NCBI RefSeq assembly: GCF_019392335.1
Contig: NZ_JAHXRQ010000001.1
Location: 124,001-188,000 of the forward strand
Direction: 5' to 3'
DNA length: 64,000 nucleotides
Origin: Mameliella sp. CS4
GTDB taxonomy: Bacteria > Pseudomonadota > Alphaproteobacteria > Rhodobacterales > Rhodobacteraceae
The position numbers were made by a program, and so were the translations under genes. Below the pieces are notes generated by a model, which saw nothing but the letters and a program-made list of their open reading frames with translations, did not search any database and was not told the origin of the DNA. Numbering within the stretch: position 1 is the first letter of the stretch; each line of letters begins with the position of its first letter. Shown in pieces: positions 9,910 to 16,653 of this stretch.

Positions 9910-10602
9910 CTAGCGGGCGCGGTTCACCCGGTGAAAGACATGGGTAAAGGCCGCCGCCCCCAGTACCGGAACCAGCAGGTTCAGGATCGGCACCGTCAGC
10001 GGCACCGCCATCACGACGCCCGTCACCCAGATCGTCAGCAAGTGACGCCGCCGCAGCTTGCGCGCCTCGACCCGACCGACGCGGCGCATCGCGGCGAGAG
10101 TGAAGTATTCACGCCCCAGCAGAAACCCGTTCAGCGCCCAGAAGATGAAAGGCGCGAAGGGGATGAAGATCAGGTAGACGATCAGCGCAAGGATGTTTGC
10201 CAGAACCATCGTCCCAAAAAACCCCAGCGCATCCATCAGCCCATCTGAAAAGCTGACCTGGGTCGCGGCGGGCAGACCGGGATAATGCCTGTCCTCGACC
10301 GCCTGCGCGACCTCTTCGAGAAACATCGAGATGATGGCCGAGGCCACCGGCGTCATCAGGAAAACCGACAGCAACAGCATGACCGGCACCGAGGCCCAGC
10401 TTGCCGCGTCGTCCAGCCATTGCACCGTGCCGATCCAGGGCAGCGAGACGTCATCCCCCACCATCCAGCCGACGACATTGAAGACCACGATCACCGCGGC
10501 GATCAGCGCCCCCAGGGTGATCCCGATCCCGCGCAACAACACGCCGCGAAAGCGCGGATCGGGCAGTTGCGCGATGGCACGGCTGACGGCGTCGAAGATC
10601 AT
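9910..10602 (-). CDS. EI24-domain / CysZ-like membrane protein
   Basis: A 230-residue protein with four to five hydrophobic helices, including GIGITLGALIAAVIVVFNVV, VMLLLSVFLMTPVASAIISM and ILALIVYLIFIPFAPFIFWA, followed by FLLGREYFTLAAMRR. This layout and the last motif fit the EI24/CysZ family, whose best-studied member takes up sulfate. Whether this one carries sulfate cannot be read from the sequence. The start (10602) overlaps the stop of the nitroreductase-like gene upstream (10599) by four bases, so the two genes form an operon. Confidence 0.8.
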   Translation of the reverse strand: MIFDAVSRAIAQLPDPRFRGVLLRGIGITLGALIAAVIVVFNVVGWMVGDDVSLPWIGTVQWLDDAASWASVPVMLLLSVFLMTPVASAIISMFLEEVAQAVEDRHYPGLPAATQVSFSDGLMDALGFFGTMVLANILALIVYLIFIPFAPFIFWALNGFLLGREYFTLAAMRRVGRVEARKLRRRHLLTIWVTGVVMAVPLTVPILNLLVPVLGAAAFTHVFHRVNRAR

Positions 10603-11177
10603 TCCGACACCCAGCTGACGATCTGGTCCAGGTCCGGACGCGGACGTTCGGGCGGCGTGGCGCCTTCGGTGCCGATATGGATGAACCCGGCGATCTTTTC
10701 GTGGCTGGCAAGGCCCAATGCGCCCTCGACAAAGCCGCGATCATGGCTTGCCCAGCCGGACAGCCAGTTCGCGCCCCAGCCCGAGGCCAGCGCCGCGTTC
10801 AGCAGCGCAAGACAGACCGCCCCCGCCGAATAAGTCTGTTCCAGCGCCGGGATCTTGGGGCTGTCCTTCTGCACCTCGACCACGGCGACGCACAGCGGGC
10901 TGCGCTCCCATGCGTCGCGGGCCTTGGCGATGTCCTCGTCGCTCTTGCCCAGGCGGGTGCCACAGTCGGCCACCGCGTCGGCCAGCCGACGCATCGCGGC
11001 GTCCCGCAGGACGATGAATCGCCAGGGTTCCAACTTGCCGTGGTCTGGCGTCCGCGCCGCCGCGGTCAGCAAGGGCATCAAAGCGGCCTTGTCGGGGCCC
11101 GGCGCCTTCAGTGTCTTGGCCGGGCGCGACCGGCGGCTCAGCAGAAAGTCCATCGCGGCGGGGTTCGGGGTGGGCAT
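10599..11177 (-). CDS. Nitroreductase family protein (YdjA-like)
   Basis: A 192-residue FMN-dependent oxidoreductase. The N-terminal flavin-contact segment FLLSRRSRPAKTLKAPGP, then TAAARTPDHGKLEPWRFIVL and the C-terminal KIAGFIHIGTEGATPPERPR match the small YdjA-type nitroreductases, which reduce nitro or quinone compounds with NAD(P)H; the physiological substrate is usually unknown. The start at 11177 has AGGAG five bases upstream, better than the ATG at 11192. The gene overlaps the following membrane-protein gene by four bases. Confidence 0.87.
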   Translation of the reverse strand: MPTPNPAAMDFLLSRRSRPAKTLKAPGPDKAALMPLLTAAARTPDHGKLEPWRFIVLRDAAMRRLADAVADCGTRLGKSDEDIAKARDAWERSPLCVAVVEVQKDSPKIPALEQTYSAGAVCLALLNAALASGWGANWLSGWASHDRGFVEGALGLASHEKIAGFIHIGTEGATPPERPRPDLDQIVSWVSE

Positions 11178-11274
11178 GGCGTCTCCTGTCATCGTCCGCC
11201 GTTATGTCAGGCCGCTGGCCCCGGGTTTCAACCGGGAATATTGCGCATCACGGCGCAGCCTGTATGCGGGGGGC

Positions 11275-11532
11275 ATGAAACAGCCCGATCTCTCCGACCT
11301 CGCCGTCCCCGGTGCCACGCTGGCCGTGCGCGTGACGCCAAAGGCATCGCGCAACGCCATCATCCGCGACGGGGACAAATTGCGGATCACGGTCACGACG
11401 GTGCCGGAAGGCGGCAAGGCGAATGCGGCGGTCATCAAGCTGCTGGCCAAGGCGCTGGGACTGCCGAAAAGCCGGCTGGAACTGGTGCGGGGTGACACCG
11501 CCCGAGACAAGCTGTTCCGAATCGCCGACTGA
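11275..11532 (+). CDS. DUF167 / YggU family protein
   Basis: An 85-residue protein of the widespread YggU family: LAVRVTPKASRNAIIRDGDK, then TTVPEGGKANAAVIKLLAKA and SRLELVRGDTARDKLF. The function is not known. The frame stays open upstream, but that part is antisense to the nitroreductase-like gene; the ATG at 11275 (MKQPDLSDLAVPG) gives the family length. It is convergent with the small hypothetical gene at 11541. Confidence 0.85.
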   Translation: MKQPDLSDLAVPGATLAVRVTPKASRNAIIRDGDKLRITVTTVPEGGKANAAVIKLLAKALGLPKSRLELVRGDTARDKLFRIAD

Positions 11533-11540
11533 CGCGGCCC

Positions 11541-11771
11541 TCAGCCCTTGCGGCGATAGACGCCCTCGGGCGTGTTGACCGCCGCCACCAGGTCCTGCAT
11601 CTGCGAAATCGACAGGGTGATCCGCTGCATCCTGTCGCTGCGCGGGTCATATTGCTCGACCGTGATGCAATCCTCGAATCCCGAGATGACGACATCCTCT
11701 TGCAGATGAGAGCCGCCTTCGTCCACCAGGGTCACGATGGTGGCGTCAAAATCATGTTCTACGCTGTACAT
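11541..11771 (-). CDS. Small conserved-looking hypothetical protein (76 residues)
   Basis: Not recognised. A soluble, acidic 76-residue product with alternating hydrophobic residues (DATIVTLVDEGGSHLQEDVV, then ISGFEDCITVEQYDPRSDRM) that suggests a small beta-rich fold. No signal peptide or membrane segment. It lies nine bases upstream of the thiol-oxidoreductase-like gene end and on the same strand, and is convergent with the YggU gene. Codon usage is like the neighbours, which supports a real gene. Confidence 0.65.
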   Translation of the reverse strand: MYSVEHDFDATIVTLVDEGGSHLQEDVVISGFEDCITVEQYDPRSDRMQRITLSISQMQDLVAAVNTPEGVYRRKG

Positions 11772-11780
11772 GGGGGCAGG

Positions 11781-12179
11781 TTAGCCTGCGCGCCCCTTGC
11801 CGGAAACCGATTCGGCGCGGCGCTGACGGCGCCGGTGCAGGCGATATAGTGCCGGGGCCGCGAGATGATCGTAGAAAAGGCCCAGAAGCCGGTTCAACAC
11901 CGGCAGGCGCACCAGCCGGGCCAGCCAGCGCAGGCGCGGCATCTCGGCCCAGAGGACGGCGAAGGCGGGCAAACCGCTATAAAGCGTGCCGTCCTTGACC
12001 ACGTGGAACCGGCGCGCCGCCGCGTCGCGGCTCAGCCCGTGATCTGCATGCGCGCCCTCGGAGAGACCGGCAAAGCCGATGTCGACGCCGTCATGCTCTG
12101 CCATGCGGCGATAGCCTGCCACCTCGCGAGAGCAGATCGGGCAACTGTCGTTGTAAATCACGGTTGGCTTGTCGGTCAT
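11781..12179 (-). CDS. DCC-family (DUF393) thiol-disulfide oxidoreductase-like protein
   Basis: A 132-residue protein with the defining N-terminal motif VIYNDSCPICSREVAGYRRM, in which Cys13 and Cys16 form a CxxC pair within the DxxCxxC signature. Also conserved are the DRA-like segment, here RDAAARRFHVVKDG, and a C-terminal LFYDHLAAPALYRLHRRR. The family has a thioredoxin-like fold and is presumed to act in thiol-disulfide exchange; partners are unknown. It is the first gene of a two-gene minus-strand unit with the 76-residue gene. Confidence 0.83.
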   Translation of the reverse strand: MTDKPTVIYNDSCPICSREVAGYRRMAEHDGVDIGFAGLSEGAHADHGLSRDAAARRFHVVKDGTLYSGLPAFAVLWAEMPRLRWLARLVRLPVLNRLLGLFYDHLAAPALYRLHRRRQRRAESVSGKGRAG

Positions 12180-12290
12180 GCACTGAAAGGTAGATCACCG
12201 GCGCAACACTGCCAATTGATCGTGATCTGCTGGAACAGAAGGTCGCGGCAGCTTAGGGTCGCCCTACGCTCATCTTTTTCCGGACCTTCC

Positions 12291-12998
12291 ATGACCCGAT
12301 TGTTGCCGCTCATCGCCCTTGCGTTGCTGTCCGCCTGTGCCGCGCCCCTGCCGGCGCCCGCGCCCGGTGCCCTGGGCGGATCCGAGGCCCAGCAGCGCGC
12401 CAACCGCGCCGCGCGGCAATTCGTGCAGGTGGTGCAGACGGTCGAACCGGTGGCGGAACGTGAATGCCGCCAGCGGACCCGGGGACTGAATTGCGATTTC
12501 CAGATCGTGATCGACGACCGGGCAGAGCTGCCGCCGAATGCCTTCCAGACCGTCGACCGTTTTGGAAGGCCGATCCTCGCCTTCAACATCGGCATGATCA
12601 ACTCTGTCCGGAACGCGGACGAACTGGCCTTTGTCATGGGGCACGAGGCCGCGCACCACATCCTGGATCACCTGGCAAAGACCCGGCAAAGCGCCACGAT
12701 CGGCGCCGTTGTCTTTGCCGGGATCGCCGCCATCAGCGGCGCCGAGGCCGAGGCCGTGCGCAATGCCGAGCAACTGGGCGCGGCGGTGGGTGCACGCACG
12801 TATTCCAAGGAGTTCGAGCTGGAAGCGGACCAGCTGGGCACGATCATCACCTTCCGCTCCGGGTTCGACCCGATGCGCGGGGCCGAATTTTTCGCGCGCA
12901 TCCCCGATCCCGGCAACAAGTTCCTGGGCAGCCACCCGCCCAATGCGGCCCGCCTGAAGATCGTGGCCCAGACGGAAAAGGCCCTGCGCCAGCAGTGA
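12291..12998 (+). CDS. M48-family zinc metallopeptidase, predicted lipoprotein
   Basis: A 235-residue protein with a lipoprotein signal (MTRLLPLIALALLSAC, lipobox LSAC, lipidated Cys16), so membrane-anchored on the periplasmic side. The zinc motif HEAAH is at 118-122, and the third ligand region ELEADQLG follows about 55 residues later, as in BepA/LoiP-type outer-membrane quality-control proteases. The start at 12291 gives an intact signal peptide; upstream extension of the frame is antisense sequence. No tetratricopeptide repeats follow, so it is of the short LoiP/YggG-like type. Confidence 0.87.
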   Translation: MTRLLPLIALALLSACAAPLPAPAPGALGGSEAQQRANRAARQFVQVVQTVEPVAERECRQRTRGLNCDFQIVIDDRAELPPNAFQTVDRFGRPILAFNIGMINSVRNADELAFVMGHEAAHHILDHLAKTRQSATIGAVVFAGIAAISGAEAEAVRNAEQLGAAVGARTYSKEFELEADQLGTIITFRSGFDPMRGAEFFARIPDPGNKFLGSHPPNAARLKIVAQTEKALRQQ

Positions 12999-13111
12999 CA
13001 GCGCCCGCACCCTGCCCCCCGCGTCAACCCTGCGTTGACCTGAGTCAAGGCGCCGCCCGGCCTGCTCTGCCATCGTTGCACTCGACGACCGAGGACAGAG
13101 GGGATGGATCC

Positions 13112-13369
13112 ATGCAGAGCCGAGAGACACTGAGACGCCATGCAGCGCTTGTCGACGACATGGCGCAGGCCCGGGGCATCGACCTGGAAGAACAGATCAT
13201 GCGTGGCAAATTGACGGTTTCGGAACTGGAGGACGCGGTGTTGCGCTGCACGGCCTGTACCTCGCCGGAAACCTGCGCGCATTGGCTGGGCAATCGCGAG
13301 GACACTGCGGCAGAGACACCTGCGTTCTGCCGCAACTCCGGCCTGTTCAGCAGCCTGGACGCGGGCTGA
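13112..13369 (+). CDS. DUF6455-like small four-cysteine protein, copy 1
   Basis: An 85-residue protein, first of three adjacent paralogs. The N-terminal half is helical (LRRHAALVDDMAQARGIDL), and the C-terminal half has cysteines at 46, 49, 55 and 73 in the pattern CX2CX5CX17C (RCTACTSPETCAHWLGN, then PAFCRNSGLF). It resembles the Rhodobacteraceae family DUF6455, by memory. No function is known; the cysteine pattern suggests bound metal or an Fe-S cluster. The next paralog starts three bases after the stop, so co-translation is likely. Confidence 0.78.
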   Translation: MQSRETLRRHAALVDDMAQARGIDLEEQIMRGKLTVSELEDAVLRCTACTSPETCAHWLGNREDTAAETPAFCRNSGLFSSLDAG

Positions 13370-13372
13370 GCG

Positions 13373-13678
13373 ATGGACGGAACGCGTGCTGCCCCGACCC
13401 GCCCCACGCCCTTGGGGGATGAAACCGATCATTATTGGCTGGTCCAGCGCATGGCCAAGGCCACCGGAGTCGATCTGGTCGGCGCGATGGACGCAGGACT
13501 GCTCACCCAAGGGGACTGGGCGGGACTCATCACGCGCTGCCGGGGCTGCACCTGGTCCGAAGGGTGCGGCCAATGGTTGGACAGGCCCGTCGACGACACC
13601 CGCAGCTTTCCCGGCAATTGTCTGAACCGCAAACGCCTTGCCGCGCTACAGGAAGCGATGGCAAGCATCACGTCCTAG
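13373..13678 (+). CDS. DUF6455-like small four-cysteine protein, copy 2
   Basis: A 101-residue protein, the second paralog, with a longer N-terminal extension. Cysteines at 56, 59, 65 and 83 repeat the exact pattern CX2CX5CX17C (RCRGCTWSEGCGQWLDR, then GNCLNRKRLA). The helical segment LVQRMAKATGVDLVGAMDAG matches the equivalent part of copies 1 and 3. It lies between the other two copies with gaps of 3 and 10 bases. Function unknown; soluble, no signal peptide. Confidence 0.78.
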   Translation: MDGTRAAPTRPTPLGDETDHYWLVQRMAKATGVDLVGAMDAGLLTQGDWAGLITRCRGCTWSEGCGQWLDRPVDDTRSFPGNCLNRKRLAALQEAMASITS

Positions 13679-13688
13679 GAGGAGAAAA

Positions 13689-13952
13689 ATGGGACTGACG
13701 TTTGGTGATCCCGACCGGCATTTTTTCATGACACGCAGCGTTGCCCGCGTCATGGGCCTGAACCTCAGCGAGGCGCTGAAAGACGGCAGTCTGGCACCGG
13801 GCACCTATGCCTCGATGGTCACCGCCTGTCGGGGTTGCGCCTTGGTGGATGCCTGCCAGGAATGGCTGTCCCGCCGGACGTCTTTGACCGGCACGCCGCC
13901 TCCGGGGTGCTACAACGGTCCCCTTCTGGCCGAGCTTCAGCGGCGCCAGTGA
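13689..13952 (+). CDS. DUF6455-like small four-cysteine protein, copy 3
   Basis: An 87-residue protein, the third paralog, starting MGLTFGDPDRHFFMTRSVAR after a strong GGAGG ribosome binding site. Cysteines at 47, 50, 56 and 74 again give CX2CX5CX17C (ACRGCALVDACQEWLSR, then PGCYNGPLL). Apart from the cysteines, a helix with MGLNLSEAL (MGxxLxEAL-like) and the W-L after the third cysteine, the three copies are diverged, so the duplications are old. It is followed by a clear terminator. Confidence 0.78.
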   Translation: MGLTFGDPDRHFFMTRSVARVMGLNLSEALKDGSLAPGTYASMVTACRGCALVDACQEWLSRRTSLTGTPPPGCYNGPLLAELQRRQ

Positions 13953-13996
13953 CGCTCATCTGCGGGGATTGGCGGCACCCGCGCCGAAATGAAATC

Positions 13997-14020
13997 AGGG
14001 GGCGTTTCCGCCCCCTTTTT
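13997..14020. terminator. Intrinsic terminator between convergent genes
   Basis: AGGGGGCG (13997-14004) pairs with CGCCCCCT (14009-14016) around a TTTC loop, followed by TTTT. It ends the three-gene small-protein operon on the plus strand, only seven bases before the stop codon of the convergent NDUFA9-like gene. Confidence 0.85.
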
Positions 14021-14027
14021 CATGTCT

Positions 14028-15008
14028 TTACGACCGCAGGTTCTGGGCCGATTCCTTGATCGCCTCGTATTGGCCCGACGGGCGGAAACGCCAGAGATAG
14101 TCCGGCAACACCGCCTGCACCGACATCGGCGAAATCCCAAGGTCAGAGAAACCCTTGGTGCCCTCCGACGTGACGTTGTCCTGGCGCAGGCTGCGGACCT
14201 GGTCGGCGGTGATCTGCGCCGGAATCAGGCCCAGCGAAACGCTTTGCACGAAATCGGACAGTGCCCCGATGACGCCTGCGGCAAGGAAGGGGATGTTCGC
14301 CACCAAGCGACGGCGGCGGATCACGTCCAGCATCACCTGCATCAGCTCGCGGAAGGTCATCACGTCCGGGCCGCCCAGCTCGTAGATGCCCGGCGCTGCC
14401 CGCCCCAGCACGCCCTTGACGGCGGCCTGGGCCACATCGTCGACATAGACCGGCTGGAACTTCGTCTCGCCGCCGACCACCGGCAGCACGGGCCCCATAC
14501 GGGTCATTGAGGCAAAGCGGTTGAAGAACTGGTCCTCCGGGCCGAAAATCACCGAAGGGCGCAGGATCACGGCCTGCGGCATGTGTTCGAGAATAGCTTC
14601 CTCGCCCTTGCCCTTGCTCTTTGCATATAGGCTGCGGCCCAGCGGATCGGCGCCGATGGCCGAGATGTGGACCAATTGCGACACACCCTCTGCGGCGGCA
14701 ATGCGGGCGATGCGTTCCGCGCCTTCGTGCTGGACCGCGTCAAAGTTGTTCTTGCCGCCCTTGTCGAAGGTCCCGACGCAATTCACCACGGCATCGGCAC
14801 CCTGCATCACGCTGCGGACGCTATCGTCATCGCGGATGTTGCAGAACACCGGCTCGACTTGGCCGACAACGCCGTAGGGGCGGACAAAGATCGCCTCGTT
14901 CGGGCGGCGGCAGGCGACGCGGACGCGCCAGCCCTCCCTGGCCATGCGACGGGCGATATAGCGTCCGACGAATCCCGAGCCGCCATAGATGGTGACGAGT
15001 TTGGACAT
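14028..15008 (-). CDS. Complex I NDUFA9-like NAD(P)-binding protein (atypical SDR)
   Basis: A 326-residue protein with an N-terminal dinucleotide-binding Rossmann motif [19 protein letters not shown] and the atypical short-chain-dehydrogenase features [19 protein letters not shown] and [20 protein letters not shown]. This matches the alphaproteobacterial homologues of the mitochondrial complex I accessory subunit NDUFA9, although the nuo operon is not here. The start at 15008 ([10 protein letters not shown]) gives the family start; AGGAGG lies about 12 bases upstream. The longer reading from 15131 would run into the tRNA promoter region and is rejected. Confidence 0.87.
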   Translation of the reverse strand: MSKLVTIYGGSGFVGRYIARRMAREGWRVRVACRRPNEAIFVRPYGVVGQVEPVFCNIRDDDSVRSVMQGADAVVNCVGTFDKGGKNNFDAVQHEGAERIARIAAAEGVSQLVHISAIGADPLGRSLYAKSKGKGEEAILEHMPQAVILRPSVIFGPEDQFFNRFASMTRMGPVLPVVGGETKFQPVYVDDVAQAAVKGVLGRAAPGIYELGGPDVMTFRELMQVMLDVIRRRRLVANIPFLAAGVIGALSDFVQSVSLGLIPAQITADQVRSLRQDNVTSEGTKGFSDLGISPMSVQAVLPDYLWRFRPSGQYEAIKESAQNLRS

Positions 15009-15111
15009 GGGGCGCGCCCTCCTGTAGCCAGTTTGCCCCGCAGGAATACCGGCGTGACAGCCCGCCCGCAAGGCGCCGCATTGCCGCGCGAAGATTTCTT
15101 GAAAATGGCCG

Positions 15112-15139
15112 TTGACACCCCCTCGCACCACCTTTAAAC
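15112..15139 (+). promoter_or_regulatory. Putative promoter of the tRNA-Leu gene
   Basis: TTGACA at 15112-15117 and TTAAAC at 15134-15139, spacing 16, lie 20 bases before the tRNA 5' end. The perfect -35 box and the position fit a strong stable-RNA promoter; the -10 box is modest. Confidence 0.5.
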
Positions 15140-15159
15140 GCCTGCCTCACGCTCCTGAT

Positions 15160-15244
15160 GCCCAGGTGGCGGAATTGGTAGACGCGCTGGTTTCAGGTAC
15201 CAGTGACTTCGGTCGTGGAGGTTCGAGTCCTCTCCTGGGCACCA
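15160..15244 (+). tRNA. tRNA-Leu (anticodon CAG), with encoded CCA
   Basis: The acceptor stem GCCCAGG (15160-15166) pairs with CCTGGGC near the 3' end, followed by discriminator A and CCA (15242-15244). Anticodon stem CTGGT/ACCAG (15187-15191/15199-15203) encloses the loop TTCAGGT with anticodon CAG at 15194-15196. A long variable region typical of leucine tRNA and a T-arm with GTTCGAGTC follow. Length 85. The 3' part is the integration site of the genomic island that starts here, and the tRNA remains intact on the left side. Confidence 0.95.
15224..15238. repeat. Left attachment core of the island (inside tRNA-Leu)
   Basis: CGAGTCCTCTCCTGG, part of the T-arm and acceptor stem of the tRNA, is repeated exactly at the right end of the island (24116-24130). 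After the core the tRNA continues GCACCA, while the right copy reads CACCA, lacking one G. Confidence 0.85.
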
Positions 15245-15334
15245 CTTACCCCTCTCATAGCTGCTCATAACCGACCAGAAACCCTAGGTTTTCTTGGGGT
15301 TTGCAGCTATCATCCTGTCCATAGCTGAACATGC

Positions 15335-15409
15335 TACCCCACCCAATACCCCACCACTTTGGGGTACGGTTCTGGGGTATCAGGCAGGAATGATGGAGGT
15401 GATACCCCA
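15335..15409. repeat. Cluster of five TACCCCA heptamers: candidate integrase arm-binding sites
   Basis: TACCCCA occurs at 15335-15341, 15347-15353 and 15403-15409, and its complement TGGGGTA at 15360-15366 and 15373-15379. All five lie within 75 bp between the tRNA and the integrase start, the last abutting the GTG start codon. Two more copies lie near the other end of the island at 24040-24058. Such repeated short sites near both ends are what a tyrosine integrase uses as arm-type sites. They could also let the integrase repress its own promoter. This is inference. Confidence 0.6.
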
Positions 15410-16600
15410 GTGGCGCTCACTGACCTCAAAATCAGGAAGGCCAAGACGGCCGAGAAGCCGTACAAGCTCTACGATTCCCTCGGTCTGTTCGTCCTAGTGA
15501 ACCCAAACGGCTCCAAGCTCTGGCGGCAGAAGTACACGTTTCGGGGCAAGGAGCGGCTCTTGGCCCACGGATCGTACCCCGACGTGTCGCTGCGCGAGGC
15601 CCGGCAGAAGCGCGACGCCATGCGGGTGCAGTTGGCGGAAGGCACTGACCCGACAGTGCAGAAGCGTTTGGATGAGATCGAGGCGGAGACAAAGGCCCGG
15701 ACCACCTTCCTGCTAGTCGCGGAAGAGTACCTGCAGCAGGCTGAAGATCGAGACCTGGCGGAGATCACCCTCAAGAAGAAGCAGTGGCACATCCACACGC
15801 TGGCCGAGGCACTGCATGACCGACCAATCGCTGAGATCACCTCGGCAGAGATCCTGCACCTCCTGAAGAAGGTCGAACACAGTGGACGACGTGAGACCGC
15901 GAAGAAATTGCGCGGCACGCTCTCGGGTGTTTTTCGTCTGGCGATCGTTACGCTGCGCGCCGAGAACGATCCGACCTACGCGGTGAAGGAAGCCTTGCTG
16001 CCGGTTAAGGTGACCAACCGGGCCGCTATCACCGACGAGGCGGCCTTCGGCCAGTTTCTGCGCGACCTTGAGGAATACACTGGCGCTGGCGTGATCAAGG
16101 ACGCGCTCCTGTTCCAGATCCTCACCATGACCCGTCCCGGCGAAGTGCGAGGCGCTAGGAAGCTGGAAATCGACCGAGACAAGCGAACATGGACGATCCC
16201 GTCTGAACGCACCAAGATGCGCCGTGAGCACGTCGTACCGCTCTCAGAGCCAGCCATGGCCATTGTGGGGCGGAACTGGCCGATGATCGACGGCGTCGAA
16301 CTGATGTTCCCGTCGATCCATTCCAACCGGAAGTGGTTGTCTGAGAATGCATTCAACTCCATGCTGCGTCGCATGGGATACACGAAAGACGAAGTGACCG
16401 CCCACGGTTTCCGCGCAACCGCGAGCACCATCCTCAACAACCGGGGTTATGACCCAGACGTCATCGAAGCTGCCTTGGCCCATCAGGACAAGAACGCGAT
16501 CAGGCGCACGTATAATCGGGCGACGTACTGGGAGCAGCGGGTGAAGTTGATGCGGGAGTGGGCGGGTCTTTTCGAAGCTTTCAAAATCACGGATGTCTAA
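15410..16600 (+). CDS. Tyrosine-family site-specific integrase (P4-like, DUF4102 N-terminus)
   Basis: A 396-residue integrase that would insert and excise the island at tRNA-Leu. It has the P4-type N-terminal arm-binding domain (ALTDLKIRKAKTAEKPYKLY, then LYDSLGLFVLVNPNGSKLW), a core-binding helical domain, and the catalytic domain with Arg in TMTRPGEVRGARK, HxxR in HGFRATAST, His in LAHQDKNAIRRTYNRA, and the nucleophile Tyr in NRATYWEQR or the preceding RRTY. A GTG start at 15410 is chosen because GGAGGT lies ten bases upstream and MALTDLKI is the usual family start. All catalytic residues look intact, so it may be active. Confidence 0.93.
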   Translation: MALTDLKIRKAKTAEKPYKLYDSLGLFVLVNPNGSKLWRQKYTFRGKERLLAHGSYPDVSLREARQKRDAMRVQLAEGTDPTVQKRLDEIEAETKARTTFLLVAEEYLQQAEDRDLAEITLKKKQWHIHTLAEALHDRPIAEITSAEILHLLKKVEHSGRRETAKKLRGTLSGVFRLAIVTLRAENDPTYAVKEALLPVKVTNRAAITDEAAFGQFLRDLEEYTGAGVIKDALLFQILTMTRPGEVRGARKLEIDRDKRTWTIPSERTKMRREHVVPLSEPAMAIVGRNWPMIDGVELMFPSIHSNRKWLSENAFNSMLRRMGYTKDEVTAHGFRATASTILNNRGYDPDVIEAALAHQDKNAIRRTYNRATYWEQRVKLMREWAGLFEAFKITDV

Positions 16601-16653
16601 CAACTCCTGGGACACTTCTCTTTTCTGAAAAACAGTACTCGGATCTGGAGCCC

